Shown one piece after another: positions 23,501-24,616 of a stretch of DNA of 24,616 nucleotides; position 1 is the stretch's first letter; the number at the start of each line of letters is the position of its first letter. The notes beneath the pieces were generated by a model. The model worked only from the letters and a program-made list of their open reading frames with translations, did not search any database and was not told the origin of the DNA. A program made the translations under genes and the position numbers. Origin of the DNA: Candidatus Omnitrophota bacterium (GTDB lineage Bacteria > Omnitrophota > Gorgyraeia > Zapsychrales > Zapsychraceae); assembly GCA_029567025.1 (NCBI GenBank), contig JAKQLT010000184.1, forward strand, positions 1 through 24,616. Direction: 5' to 3'.

Positions 23501-24607
23501 CAATTCACGATTAAAATCAGGAAACACATAGTAATAAAGATGTATGACTTCCAGCCCTATTTCAGCTAAGAAAAAGTAATACAATTTACATCGGGCATCA
23601 AAAATCTCATTTAATCTTTTTAAGAAAGCAGGCATCTGATCAAACGGCACATTTAATAATTCTTCTTTAAAGCGCCGAACAGATTTCTCAAAAGTATTTA
23701 TTTTCTTTCTCGTTGTTTCAAATAAAGTGGCAGCGTTTAATTTAGAAATCTTAGATAAAAACTCATTAAAAACTTTCTTATTCTCCGCAATAATGACGGC
23801 TTCCGGATTTCTGGTACGCGCTAAAACATTCAGCTGATATGTAATTTCTGTTTGCCGATGATGATGTTCTTCAAATAAAGACAAAACAAGCTGACTATTA
23901 GCTTGTAATCGAGACACCATACTACTAACAACCATTTTATCTTGTTCCATCTTCTGCAAAACATAATCTAATGCTAAAAGAATTCTTTCATTCAACTTCT
24001 GCTGAATTTGACTTTCAATCCTAGTATATTCCTGTATTAAAATATTATATTTTTCCCTCATTTTCTCTAATAAAGCTGGAACATCTTCAAGAGAAACTAT
24101 TTGTTCGAGACAATCTAAAATATTCTGATATTCTGGCTCATCCCTAAAACGATCTAAAGACCTAAAATCACTAATAAAATCAACTAATGTTTCTAATGTT
24201 TTTAACTGAACCGCAATATCCTTCTCGTTTGCACAAAAATCTTCATAAGCTATGACGCCGTCTAATATCATTATGTTATTTTTTATATTTTCTATAAACG
24301 TACTAAAAATAACCTTAAAATCTTCTGTGATGCCATAAGACAATAATTTGTCTTCATATCCTTGTAATTTCAACAAAGACTGTTTCACGACCTGCTTCTT
24401 TAAATTTTCTATGCGCTTGACAAAATCTTCAACAATAACAGTTATGTTCTTAAGCAATCTTAACGCATGCGTAAAATCATCTCTTTGCCCAAACTGATAA
24501 AAACGCGACAAATAACCGCCTTGGGCCTTCCATTTTTTTATCTCAAACAAAACTTGATTACGCTCGATCTCAACAAGGCATTGCCACTTCGCTGCCTCTT
24601 CAATCAT
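4634..24607 (-). CDS. Giant 6,657-residue multi-domain membrane protein
   Basis: One open frame of 19,974 nt runs without a stop. Domains recognised in order are a helical region (1-640), three ~100-residue repeats (758-1055), PHP (1313-1525), trypsin-like protease (1800-1985), EamA-like membrane module (2058-2422), GNAT (2440-2610), five ~72-residue repeats (2855-3214), HD (3440-3620), P-loop kinase (3805-4035), methyltransferase-like (4295-4545), membrane module (4790-4985), methyltransferase-like (5230-5410), metallophosphoesterase (5505-5770) and HPr (5930-6022). Further hydrophobic segments lie near 655-718, 1230-1285, 1560-1625, 2630-2700, 3270-3296, 4115-4180 and 6067-6125, so it is probably an inner-membrane protein. 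The overall function is unknown. The first ATG here has no Shine-Dalgarno sequence, and the nine bases before it are open in frame, so the true start may lie beyond the window. Conserved motifs throughout argue against a random ORF. Confidence 0.93.
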   Translation of the reverse strand: MIEEAAKWQCLVEIERNQVLFEIKKWKAQGGYLSRFYQFGQRDDFTHALRLLKNITVIVEDFVKRIENLKKQVVKQSLLKLQGYEDKLLSYGITEDFKVIFSTFIENIKNNIMILDGVIAYEDFCANEKDIAVQLKTLETLVDFISDFRSLDRFRDEPEYQNILDCLEQIVSLEDVPALLEKMREKYNILIQEYTRIESQIQQKLNERILLALDYVLQKMEQDKMVVSSMVSRLQANSQLVLSLFEEHHHRQTEITYQLNVLARTRNPEAVIIAENKKVFNEFLSKISKLNAATLFETTRKKINTFEKSVRRFKEELLNVPFDQMPAFLKRLNEIFDARCKLYYFFLAEIGLEVIHLYYYVFPDFNRELLKGAYAIRELKSERMDIRSIEQFFSLTSFSSEKMLTPGNLESVLGHGAEELFRKTKEFYEDANQYAFWREHLILDIGQRMIETDNIHRWIKASVNSLERDVLTLEDIEKIAEEIKSWFIDIVRLPEEMVVIEHVMPYISFFIDHQSKLAFKDLNVSAEFLVPIMVAQFRLWKEKGIEISLKDKDVLTEKDWWEFLRTLYVHYIKYYSVEEANRLAFVLKQGDIYKIVDFLTCDDFMRLIKEKIKDPVADIAQFNVLTFPTKKSSSDETKDKRPLSVFSPFGAAQFSFVIVLSIVTMLGLILSYVAQGVSFAETIRESILWIKQLFHSPPDMLSAFFVFGLLKSTEKNLQNIKDLAQKSLLLLEKGDAQNSKIILQAIMDCVSQEDHPNAVWIKSQIVNGKHIKAEESECVYSGKHLLTRVLKQYEHCIVENVCCNFRGDLRLGAHNVFYDKDGYEDAKNLLVIFENNQVMAVYDKDGKKIYPSDTRNIVWLNARMVDGKLDTTNAIRIPTTGEFLSPRMFAGYSDFFVSDVYCSSDGNLSLFGEKILYHQKKYVGQSLIAEYENKKLIALYDANGQKIYSLGQEARYAVWVNVEIENGKPIFTEQSRLIQANRKLKIDILKEYPDMVILNTKFDSRGNLRLFYENIIYEDENYKNAEGNIIVYKNRRPVEVYDVKGVKIYDVKNLDSLIRADISLNAKESVQEMAVVESSLIEKTEKFHNKALDDFIAQVNLLFDAWVEDEDTEKFRAALKSLKEQYKEILSDEEMQTILMPAQEEIKDFLKENIKQDVVHFKETPQQKRIREFLKEGEKLVKSAQRGHVNFKQGLKALMRKFSDLSQDELERLSKIVRKDWNKVQGREKGSVSIGVLIAILIIAECVVGAIFLWPIIKDFVYQLIAWSRQTLAPPLMAGIVLTEFPRFPSFFRLRREEEPIEEDNLKNNVQEPLNEVDLHIHVNNGDLSAEDIVRIAKKEGLKAIAIVDHRSIKNILPAIEAGEKFNMEIIPGLEIRLKKEQEEKDLLVYFPNVDMFLERETDLFLSIPLENSFIEEVVVWAHSYGGVVIYAHPGELGEDISKENLFDVLRLGVDGLEVDHSLFRSLKRDYLLSIIKQWNQTHSEISQQKIFTVGSDYRAKNYKNHDRKIGIGWSGRRNNPNARRWTYDEVILPLKEQARFYYKQCFDHFYQPGSSSISPKIIGACTCYALGSALIFSLIIFMMRHISWDVWKHIFDSIVSFFRSVFALPAQGSLLAVACGGWMTTKISYNKSSLLEILKEQGISQAYGKIFTKYLRNKDIAKTFYKRAVKYAPQIFKFIEQAKKNRIKAFYIKDILTTIFARNDFGRIIKRITNCISDIAHLISTLESKQESREDIGVLITDLLIRKEVVSLVKVMDAVQQNFIDNPDQDEDKKKAEEKFKLLKEQGFFLRKILHVELPNWYGSGFVAALINGYYVILTNSHVVQKDSKVTLRANNEMMDRIGTGSVVLRNKNFKGSLSEDLALLVIEEEDVSGGALEPISFSSYIHEEDYAVVVSGANGTVSAGLIWKVSYNNNFVFLAHARTNHGDSGSPYLIESSDGNFLAIAVNTYEEINGSTGLILTQQIISEMLNALNDKSDVFKRTTTNPEVMDVIRTFLLSVPQVEKGASWEEVSDKTFSLSGTPQAAFKTKKSLQLFYNNFSRNISRLVFAGIKRIRNNLHIILPLLASISMALVFLTPKDFLYCGAPYLPKGSLGHNYLQVLFWRSFLTFIVLGIGHTFIYRPIVTKIKEKTLSWQVIYKNIIQETIVRDWKLWVVLGILLQGFTLGLSFAVMTFSSPFQVSLFIASSVIFGLGIDGFILGINKISTALWHRPLFLTSIPFPRVYQMIAALLAFGGVFIALGGSSESLSMMGLTGIILLTLRNISFVLGTYYTKNYERKIAQKDQSYNIISIMGFVCLVGAVFYLCVAFIAPVVSPSLNYLGPKNIFSGIRLSGIIAPIQETWGLAIVTAVSIIHYLSYYQSFKYIKNPNILLIYISGYPIFVEIFDWAFHGTPMMLNQLLGSIFIMIGIFLFTHGFHLKRFFSRDYEDEENINMDEISYEVISGEELLSVNENKQSIISLIKQNPITFSLSGLNAFMCEVFPTAKVVVARNSDNMIIGFCLLEKSIGFYKNSEDMVAHISVGCVDRRYRRNGIGKELLVMILKEAAKDCRDAIMKPSKALMKPLKRALIALNSSHPLIVVEDKHLKSFRFKHLFLRSYLTVDLSEINVVLSKETAEKELASSYDDSSFSLNCFIWPVLLLLAPLFVSNLIVSAGDFIHSLSAFWMYLMHLPPPNAMALAPLGYSLFLVFSCGLTFDDRLKCFIRRRKISPEEKIIDSIKEQDRQITCLSFFIKPTDETLLKELTIKDRKDLEKKYPAVVSCLPQIFIVMRESSLEGLPLSYSVLYPTTRGLKLLTSQRKTISTSSLFGSMTAFMKEQAEESLEKKFNDKGFLQLIAFASPEYFREKYLLRKNSLEAFADVLENLRELDPLTKTPLTASRLEAVLIGFGYPLNYISNSYKIYEHYKKEYAVDIKEMFLELSHQKPTLLLAFIDLMQELRKIDDSELLTTHNLGNALLHLGFPVGYISCNYKFYLHYKEVYHLDLVDRFKELLNENKRDFKAFKTLMEELENLEQEKSLSPDGLEKMLTAFGYMFFYRGQYYRMYKHYKDIGLDIEAIFKDLLEKSPGRLAAFANLVKTLESFNTSSWSLNINSLERVLTGLGFSTRQIGRCYELYRFYQKKGVDMQQQFELLTKKEGSRLSAFIKLLEELKNIEEHKFLNADHVHGVLSGLGSHVKYLNSHYSIYMYWKNKGVDLLEAFDEIVSSTKKLDDVLYILTDRVSFLGLPRATIKTPIEKYVFAILYSFGLIERRGNSYRLHKPLSQSSKAKDDFDLTATFYSFIFLPFFVLNMLLKSAHYLSRFLGRLEIAKFIMRLWYIRHPRATVFEAQYVMFIISHRLGLKGRQIISFYMAFEDSAGPVYQALKNIDDRLKKESGFLEKGLKKNPDFLIRVMKELGHKYFEKQRIDVNEFLKESADIIGDRLPIKKDVQAVARLLHNQVKSVRNHAFRTAKICLILADEVRKIKKISKEDLTTLVRAALYHDLGKIHLDLHYMLSMHRDIPDEQVFEYRKDHQRLVLEVLQEQKIVLNEREQFLITHHHDWEQKGHWVDARLKTIWEILYVADRIASSYGFDRGYIYDLYKGHYQSFFDFIDTEINLLKIHKYISPYLYDAVRERSVEILKVISETFPYVILHNALILTQKVKEQCSFIPCPHHLGSILRNRSLKTYSPYAQFIGKTVLGKVFERTELSPRFMKREMKNLIAGDHYYLLRYEGKPFAITSETKEFTDIMALYDLNDIEDYDEFFRILLNYADILLKQGHPGLKHIVDKYKEFFTPFSKEPEVYINNFHKRQKFLLQYILPFAKKDRMNILLDGTPTASGKTIMAESIKSMAPHIFVYFPLDRFFKSKVAPEQHRKGQYDLRYDKLPIQDEKGRYICDFRGKLFYDYDSEDAYAWDLLESSLIQLLKTGETRLPIYNFSTGVRTDFQEEIFLKKGQMLVIDGIYALHPRIVHIVKSYHYRAIFHYARPIVRVVRRLIRDTGSRYQTDKRGDEPLNTLYRFLHPEYGIFAMEKKYINRTRKYAHRVINTEVKNELRLLGKEVNQSGAPILYSLLKRASCDLEKSVKQKDIDINLARQIGLLIHQIYEESRIDDDYPDPISSVDERLFEYWVGKKDSNTFFSFIPFLGTIAIGLNSFRGWGEVILSFIDSILGRLPHILAPPGKFLFAGLCLFVCLSSIQFISDTPFVKTLSQYIKKYKRITLKDLLRIFDYVHGQLDIFYDKENHKEEILPDMLLQNYFKSLKNVKKRELLLGAVLYIIERNYYNLSSLKVDTRTMDSGLLSLPFVGYDMAIKRVVNPYSKKFTVVYGGAREDLSNVLLSTNATELWLVDLGYFYNVFAETLLDFYREEKYLDGFSKSSMDGRCVIVQRSKQGGVAYPVSDLALLLLELKSIGVSDKDIEKISARNKDFYKFTSQLDIEFFWGYGQEKPKKRIVHFVKGDITDSALLERILSEGIDAYYQKAGLAIAKYYDKFLNIVEKALRPGGYLILDNMTALDPKQRIYEEAAVFLEETFPVILNSEITLWEQIIAQYLRPDSGYGWQMSLYRKENAQEINENVSIEESVFETPQEIVPWLKNLKIAGKIQQETPIIVFSFHSPIKNIPQEAFEGFSWLSFSANDYLTKEVSLEKMLSDSNWLTFVKQEYLAKEVSLVRPRWSQDNKFNEIESLIDFLGTRKYYGIIDNMEEIPSYQKEAIVVIDFSFISLDYEHRKDLYGHINIMHHEASDEEIYKVAKDIVDTLIKKGIKVAALNFTRSRGEQGSYVYSHPEKSDKILRMLQHAFLRYKAWLLNQQPIERKPTTFSLNCVAWPVVLLMFGALLTSNIYLGFMTGFIGQSIAQYFATKTKNTRKALSMGILGATFGIQINYAFSWMNHFIPADPDPLINIIRTGLVGLFGFVMLVETSIWNYFYAKIFLLGSLKTKVVFKDMKLNRFKRNIDSFAFILPLAILKNFFAQFWDAQAFYIISGMFIFILYRYIDEKSHRVLGVWDRMIQLLRKWEEKYKELKDLGSLAWLAWWIQGHPFFKEKDKSFLKKKIEGILEKGKASELKDFYQALVDQTKNLFRMFAYQGFIALCRELVAYYQYLERVENSSYLHKDICPRIVFSSSGRHKVFAQIEPELPRALNSYEKNIVGRIALKQKFLINDLANVFFMRSRYIFAPLWMDEESMAYFIETLEKIFKEDKILVQKRQKTPFSRRSFSLMKETGLLEFYAGIFEEAKKNKLNIEETASYIAHHMYYDARILPFRIEELRWLVRHNPSKKHFQILLLDFQFLQMVPAIVLAADKLEKEFQKKGISFSIVGMDYDPSMVLRAKETLRKLGMQDRVRLLAPDDNVLLKYQREEKDIPEGDLTRLLDYHAEFVENKMDLILFMDPPGSLVPSKESREIISVFRNLEKILAPHGLMALFVRDKKLKQSLVFDDLTKDAWVLRTDAWMRTEHHSTPGILEDVLYKKILFNVRSLKKLNDRFHWLFRETGKLKHSSYHQWQRLKYLENRKRVFQLDKNTINVEIAISDFDGDWNYWTPLIIKEYDAILEKFPERVVFFSVFLVGDFLPDFNGISMPANYDSKDILEKILSYDLIHGKPAQRDLLEKRNIRIIPILGNNEFIFLSAVEADDRCLKIMYEDRFRVWLNQFKITSDTFDNWKKSFLKNRKIRHLYDAIRFRSHLLLEGHFGAFYTAGGNNLIASVHDLDERFFEQTRLMTEKLREKTVEASRKNTYFYQVTKDPLLRRILYFEQSSSDIDPEILKTFSTIIGHPFLWLVNNSIPSVLIGQETRFHVIGSAGSMVVISQNGVKRFIKNKDITQELYSKEDFFRKFNEALDNLIKKETEKIVLDEVVLKMRSKVEMILADFMRWIRDNRGVVHKYLSSIVHVFLTDIDILHIQQVMVSPIGLSQSLKRKDADISWNEMEKPQETIVEQEPIFVDESFTDWNRQEKELVIKLRLLNTRGFHTRPAAMVFNLIRRPYFNGVTVFALREDFPEWKEVMLPLDLAFFALEKGKSVIFRLKAGWAETRSIYVLASALIYLFEKAKFFEEDNFDPTGNIFVQYVQKIQSVLPMNEIENIEKHKTKSMVLPSMFLSVFVFLFVLGLSYLFNLFHILEVSSGLGQGLGLFGVEKWVSLGFLLGITSNYTAAEQKAMEDCPGCVVQDDGTRVCIFDIPEDERPDDWEEREKKCKRRKRARRFAPRPPRPFRGFILLRPYPIIPFPRKRPGMDENDEGDNNRFPFLNKIMIPPSRFARNPFAFWFIRYGFGFPGQDKGGYSGPEGNTPQKGFPQTPYQRWPTDFSTGRGPGSGTGPGDDDRGKRAFFIPPPFQETLPVVPIKEKEHHPWSPIFVKITPWRPWRLIIPKILLAPPFSSGGQRIDYIFGKAEIDKPLKDDTSAIFELLKKYMRRREEYLWKHVFNEIQQSEKRKKESRRKRQERELSNDIFNEQRNHQDKQLSPYGFYMSRNPRETIDDGKQQKEQWLKNALEKIKGEERFQLMQDVWSGKYTRELSQGLLFFELKSDGDIVKVPHDVEHFRALLAARYGMPPEIPLKKWPKIFDRKKPEDKKYIIRRPTINPKKMFCLALNIKGRIYRPITTDWVHEVLCVVDRFKKQPVIRNPILPMAKVFYPTPLISYSPDRAYAYVRLNVLGDFTPVIFNDDLPRIVLFTDRYRQIFV
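5543..6130 (-). other. Pro/Arg/Gly-rich low-complexity region (res 6160-6355)
   Basis: Starts with a basic run (CKRRKRARRFAPRPPRPF), goes on with repeated RP/PF/PP pairs, then a Gly-rich stretch (GRGPGSGTGPGDDDRG) and further WRPWR-like segments. This is disordered-type sequence with a local GC rise. Long out-of-frame ORFs on both strands here are by-products of that composition. Probably an extended linker or an interaction surface just after the last membrane helix. Confidence 0.65.
6233..6409 (-). other. C-terminal membrane segment (res 6067-6125)
   Basis: A strong hydrophobic helix (VLPSMFLSVFVFLFVLGL) is followed by a Gly-rich turn and a second hydrophobic stretch ending in FLLGIT. Two helices are likely. 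Just after it, CPGC (Cys6138 and Cys6141) with two more cysteines at about +9 and +29 could form a small metal or disulfide site. Confidence 0.6.
6542..6820 (-). other. HPr-like phosphocarrier domain (res 5930-6022)
   Basis: HPr is the phosphocarrier of the sugar phosphotransferase system and accepts phosphate on a His from enzyme I. NTRGFHTRPAAM places His5947 in the canonical G[LF]H-x-RPA motif. The following helix, the strand VTVFAL, the segment EVMLPLDLAFFALEKG and the strand SVIFRLKAG fit the small open-faced sandwich. The position of the regulatory Ser46 of Firmicutes HPr (within SIMG) is not serine here. Length about 90 residues. Fused so far inside a membrane protein it may be a sensor input, which is an inference. 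Confidence 0.78.
7298..8095 (-). other. Calcineurin-like metallophosphoesterase domain, degenerate (res 5505-5770)
   Basis: The motif order of the superfamily is present: ISDFDGDW (Ser5509, Asp5510) at the DxH position, VGDFLPDFNG as GDxxDxG, GNNEF (Gly5598-Glu5601) as GNHE, SVHDL as the mid-domain His, and IIGHPF with His5752 as the late GH motif. Two usual histidines are replaced: DxH reads DFD and GNHE reads GNNE. Since these serve as metal ligand and catalytic acid in active enzymes, activity is doubtful or altered. Confidence 0.6.
8378..8920 (-). other. Methyltransferase-like domain 2 (res 5230-5410)
   Basis: Strand-like FSIVGMDYDPSMVLRAKETL near 5296, with acidic residues followed by an M-x3-A helix, matches the motif II region of class I methyltransferases. 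MDLILFMDPPGSL near 5370 supplies a DPP, and LAPHGLMALFV resembles the late strand. Where motif I should lie (ILLLDFQFL), the glycine-rich SAM loop is missing. It is therefore either a degenerate fold or a pseudo-enzyme. Preceded by about 230 residues of unassigned helical sequence. Confidence 0.45.
9653..10240 (-). other. Polytopic membrane module, weakly Mpv17-like (res 4790-4985)
   Basis: The module opens with FSLNCVAWPVVLL at 4799 and has four to six hydrophobic helices in about 190 residues. The layout of a first helix ending GQSIAQY, a basic Thr/Arg turn (KNTRKAL) into a second helix with GILGATFG, and a Trp/Tyr-rich third helix loosely recalls the Mpv17/PMP22 family. Similarity by eye is weak, and an unrelated membrane domain is equally possible. 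Confidence 0.35.
10660..10777 (-). repeat. 24-residue tandem duplication (res 4611-4650)
   Basis: LSFSANDYLTKEVSL starting at 4611 is followed exactly 24 residues later by LTFVKQEYLAKEVSL at 4635. At the DNA level, an 18-nt block (CTAAAGAAACTTCTTTGG on the + strand) occurs at 10660 and again at 10732, a 72-nt period, suggesting a relatively recent duplication. It lies in a linker region with no recognised domain. Confidence 0.7.
10973..11725 (-). other. Rossmann methyltransferase-like domain 1 (res 4295-4545)
   Basis: The segment FTVVYGGAREDLSN near 4302-4315, followed by a helix and ELWLVDLG, fits the first beta-alpha-beta of a class I SAM-dependent methyltransferase: a glycine-containing loop, then an acidic residue at the end of strand 2. 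KGDITD about 130 residues on could be the motif II/III region, and ALRPGGYLILDNM is a typical post-motif III sequence. The residues before it (about 4190-4295) are helical and may be an N-terminal cap. The substrate is unknown. Confidence 0.6.
12068..12265 (-). other. Membrane helices after the kinase domain (res 4115-4180)
   Basis: Two to three hydrophobic stretches, FSFIPFLGTIAIGL near 4117-4130, a weaker one around 4137-4150, and FLFAGLCLFVCLSSIQFI near 4160-4178. They separate the kinase from the first methyltransferase-like domain. Confidence 0.55.
12503..13195 (-). other. Uridine kinase/phosphoribulokinase-like P-loop domain (res 3805-4035)
   Basis: The Walker A motif is GTPTASGKT, with Lys3821. 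Downstream PLDRFF takes the place of the DSFYK of uridine kinases. A Tyr-Asp-rich segment, DSEDAYAWDLL, aligns with their HPDAFDFDLL, and LPIYNFSTGVR aligns with VPVYDYKTHTR. VIDGIYAL corresponds to the ILEGILAL Walker B region, and VRRLIRDTGSR to the lid arginines. These make a PRK/URK-family small-molecule kinase likely. Ribose-5-phosphate-like or nucleoside acceptors are typical of the family, but the exact substrate is unknown. About 180 unassigned residues separate it from the HD domain. Confidence 0.8.
13748..14290 (-). other. HD-domain phosphohydrolase (res 3440-3620)
   Basis: HD domains hydrolyse phosphate esters, often nucleotides or cyclic dinucleotides, using two metals. Visible ligands are the first His in RNHAFRTAK, His3482-Asp3483 in YHDLGK, the paired His in ITHHHDW, and the Asp in YVADRIAS, in the correct order. 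The HDLGK and VADR motifs resemble the HD-GYP/HDc type, but a GYP motif proper is not present. A helical region with a membrane segment near 3270-3296 precedes it. The substrate is unknown. Confidence 0.8.
14966..16045 (-). repeat. Five tandem ~72-residue protein repeats (res 2855-3214)
   Basis: The AF landmark recurs at residues 2858, 2931, 3002, 3072 and 3143, giving periods of 73, 71, 70 and 71. The pattern per unit is AFxxLxxxL, a short variable loop, a Leu/Val-rich helix ending G[FL]G or LGF, then YxxYxxYK or a close variant, an acidic/hydrophobic V/LD, and F-x-E-L-L or similar. Units look all-alpha, probably three helices each, and would form a solenoid or superhelical scaffold suited to protein-protein contact. 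I do not recognise the family. A shorter, diverged sequence follows, and the stretch near 3235-3262 could be a small winged helix, with little support. Confidence 0.85.
16493..16732 (-). other. FSLNC-type membrane hairpin (res 2626-2705)
   Basis: It begins with FSLNCFIWPVLLLL at Phe2630, continues to a helix ending in SN, and is followed by a second helix near 2680-2697. A closely similar opening occurs again at Phe4799 (FSLNCVAWPVVLLM), also at the junction between soluble and membrane sequence. Probably a duplicated membrane-entry element. Confidence 0.6.
16778..17290 (-). other. GNAT acetyltransferase domain (res 2440-2610)
   Basis: GNAT enzymes transfer an acyl group from acyl-CoA to an amine. 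The acetyl-CoA-binding motif is seen as RRYRRNGIGKELL, with R-R-N-G-I-G-K centred on Asn2533-Lys2537, preceded by the beta strand HISVGCV. Upstream, VVVARNSDNMIIGFCLL matches the strand-turn-strand with Gly that precedes motif A. A second half (ALIALNSSHPLIVVE) follows. The substrate is unknown. It follows the EamA-like module directly and precedes a membrane hairpin. Confidence 0.72.
17342..18436 (-). other. EamA/DMT-like polytopic membrane module (res 2058-2422)
   Basis: About ten hydrophobic helices in roughly 365 residues, close to the size of a drug/metabolite-transporter (EamA) protein with two five-helix halves. The last helix, LGSIFIMIGIFLFTHG, resembles the typical terminal helix of EamA proteins, and ALLAFGGVFIALGG resembles the end of a first half. 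Such proteins export small metabolites. The substrate cannot be inferred. Fusion to a soluble GNAT immediately downstream is unusual. The family assignment rests on helix pattern and these two motifs. Confidence 0.6.
18653..19210 (-). other. Trypsin-like (S1 family) serine protease domain (res 1800-1985)
   Basis: The catalytic triad is complete and correctly ordered: His1823 in ILTNSHVV, Asp1862 in EDLALLVI, and Ser1930 in HGDSGSPYL. GSGFVAAL before the His and a Gly/Val-rich strand between Asp and Ser match the two-barrel fold of trypsin/HtrA-like proteases. The length is typical for a bacterial S1 core. No PDZ domain is visible. It lies between predicted membrane segments, so it may act on the giant protein itself or on envelope proteins; both are inferences. 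Confidence 0.85.
19733..19930 (-). other. Membrane hairpin between PHP and protease domains (res 1560-1625)
   Basis: Two hydrophobic stretches, ALGSALIFSLIIFMM near 1568-1582 and a weaker one ending LLAVACGG near 1610-1620, are separated by about 25 residues. Probably two transmembrane helices. A Lys-rich helical linker of about 170 residues then leads into the protease domain. Confidence 0.5.
20033..20671 (-). other. PHP-type metallohydrolase domain (res 1313-1525)
   Basis: PHP domains are metal-dependent phosphoesterases, including nucleotide or RNA-end phosphatases of the YciV/RNase AM type. Motif I is DLHIHV (Asp1318, His1320, His1322), motif II is IVDHRS, a metal-ligand Glu lies in PGLEI, and motif III is YAHPG. 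The middle GLEVDH and the order of motifs match the YciV-like group. The fourth motif reads GSDYR (from Gly1495), where the family usually has GSD-x-H, so one ligand appears to be replaced. A later His (in NHD) could substitute. Flanked by membrane segments on both sides. Activity is uncertain. Confidence 0.75.
20753..20920 (-). other. Transmembrane segment(s) before the PHP domain (res 1230-1285)
   Basis: The hydrophobic run SIGVLIAILIIAECVVGAIF starts near residue 1230, and weaker hydrophobic sequence follows to about 1285. It comes after a Lys/Glu-rich helical linker (about 1060-1225) that ends in basic residues. One confident transmembrane helix and one possible one. Confidence 0.6.
21443..22336 (-). 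repeat. Three tandem ~100-residue protein repeats (res 758-1055)
   Basis: Units begin at residues 758, 857 and 957, so the period is 99-100 residues. Each opens with a VW motif (AVWIKSQ, IVWLNAR, AVWVNVE) followed by a GK pair four to five residues on. Each then carries a G-[DN]-L-[RS]-L motif, a stretch with I-x-Y and a second Tyr/Lys-rich turn, and closes with VYDxxGxKIY or a close variant (AVYDKDGKKIY, ALYDANGQKIY, EVYDVKGVKIY). The closing motif, repeated beta-like alternation and Asp-Gly turns suggest a small beta-rich module, perhaps for ligand or surface binding. I do not recognise the family. The copies are diverged, so the duplication is old. Confidence 0.82.
22448..22660 (-). other. 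Membrane hairpin of the giant protein (res 650-720)
   Basis: A strongly hydrophobic stretch (SFVIVLSIVTMLGLILSYV) near 655-675 is followed by a second hydrophobic stretch near 697-715 (MLSAFFVFGLL). They lie between the helical N-terminus and the first repeat array. They probably form two transmembrane helices, which would return the chain to its original side of the membrane. Confidence 0.6.
22688..24607 (-). other. N-terminal long helical region of the giant protein (res 1-640)
   Basis: About 640 residues rich in Lys, Glu, Leu, Ile and Phe with heptad-like stretches, for example around residues 170-245 and 285-330, and few glycines or prolines. This suggests a mostly alpha-helical, partly coiled-coil assembly. 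No enzymatic motif is seen. There is no obvious signal peptide, so if 24607 is the true start this region is probably cytoplasmic and tethered by the hydrophobic segment that begins near residue 655. A scaffold or oligomerisation role is only a guess. Confidence 0.5.
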
Positions 24608-24616
24608 TTTATAAAT

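Noticed and set aside
4634..24607. The giant frame as an assembly artefact or several fused genes
   Set aside because: No stop or frameshift appears anywhere, and recognisable motifs stay in one frame from PHP to HPr. Real adjacent genes would show start/stop boundaries. The possibility stays open only for long-read checking.

Overview
The window is AT-rich bacterial DNA. It holds a two-gene mismatch-repair operon on the + strand (mutS then mutL) and, converging on it, one uninterrupted minus-strand reading frame of 19,974 nt. That frame encodes a 6,657-residue, multi-domain membrane protein and fills about 81% of the window. At the extreme left, the first ten codons of a divergent minus-strand gene run off the edge behind a very strong Shine-Dalgarno site. 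Giant multi-domain ORFs of this kind are known from Omnitrophota (formerly OP3). Together with the AT-rich coding style and an endonuclease-type MutL, this makes an Omnitrophota or related genome my best guess. The assignment is inferred from gene style; there is no marker RNA here.

Layout: 1-30, start of a divergent gene (-). 31-219, divergent intergenic region with a candidate promoter for the left gene and a weak -10 for mutS. 220-2850, mutS (+). 2853-4619, mutL (+), 2 nt downstream and probably translationally coupled. 4620-4633, a 14-nt convergent gap. 4634-24607, the giant gene (-), which may begin upstream of the right edge.

The giant protein reads, from N to C terminus: a long helical region; a membrane hairpin; three tandem ~100-residue repeats; a membrane segment; a PHP-type metallohydrolase domain; a membrane hairpin; a trypsin-like serine protease with complete His/Asp/Ser triad; a ~10-helix EamA/DMT-like membrane module; a GNAT acetyltransferase; a membrane hairpin; five tandem ~72-residue repeats; a membrane segment; an HD phosphohydrolase; a uridine kinase/phosphoribulokinase-like P-loop kinase; membrane helices; a Rossmann methyltransferase-like domain; a polytopic module faintly like Mpv17; a second methyltransferase-like domain; a degenerate calcineurin-like metallophosphoesterase; an HPr-like domain with the phospho-acceptor His motif; a membrane segment; a Pro/Arg/Gly-rich stretch; a charged helix; and a C-terminal region I do not recognise. 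Soluble enzyme modules thus alternate with membrane segments in one polypeptide, with an internal protease that could cut it.

The mismatch-repair genes look ordinary and functional. The giant gene is the unusual object. Its two unrelated in-protein repeat arrays, its recurring FSLNC/FSLSG boundary motif, and the mix of intact and apparently degenerate catalytic sites are the observations most worth following up.
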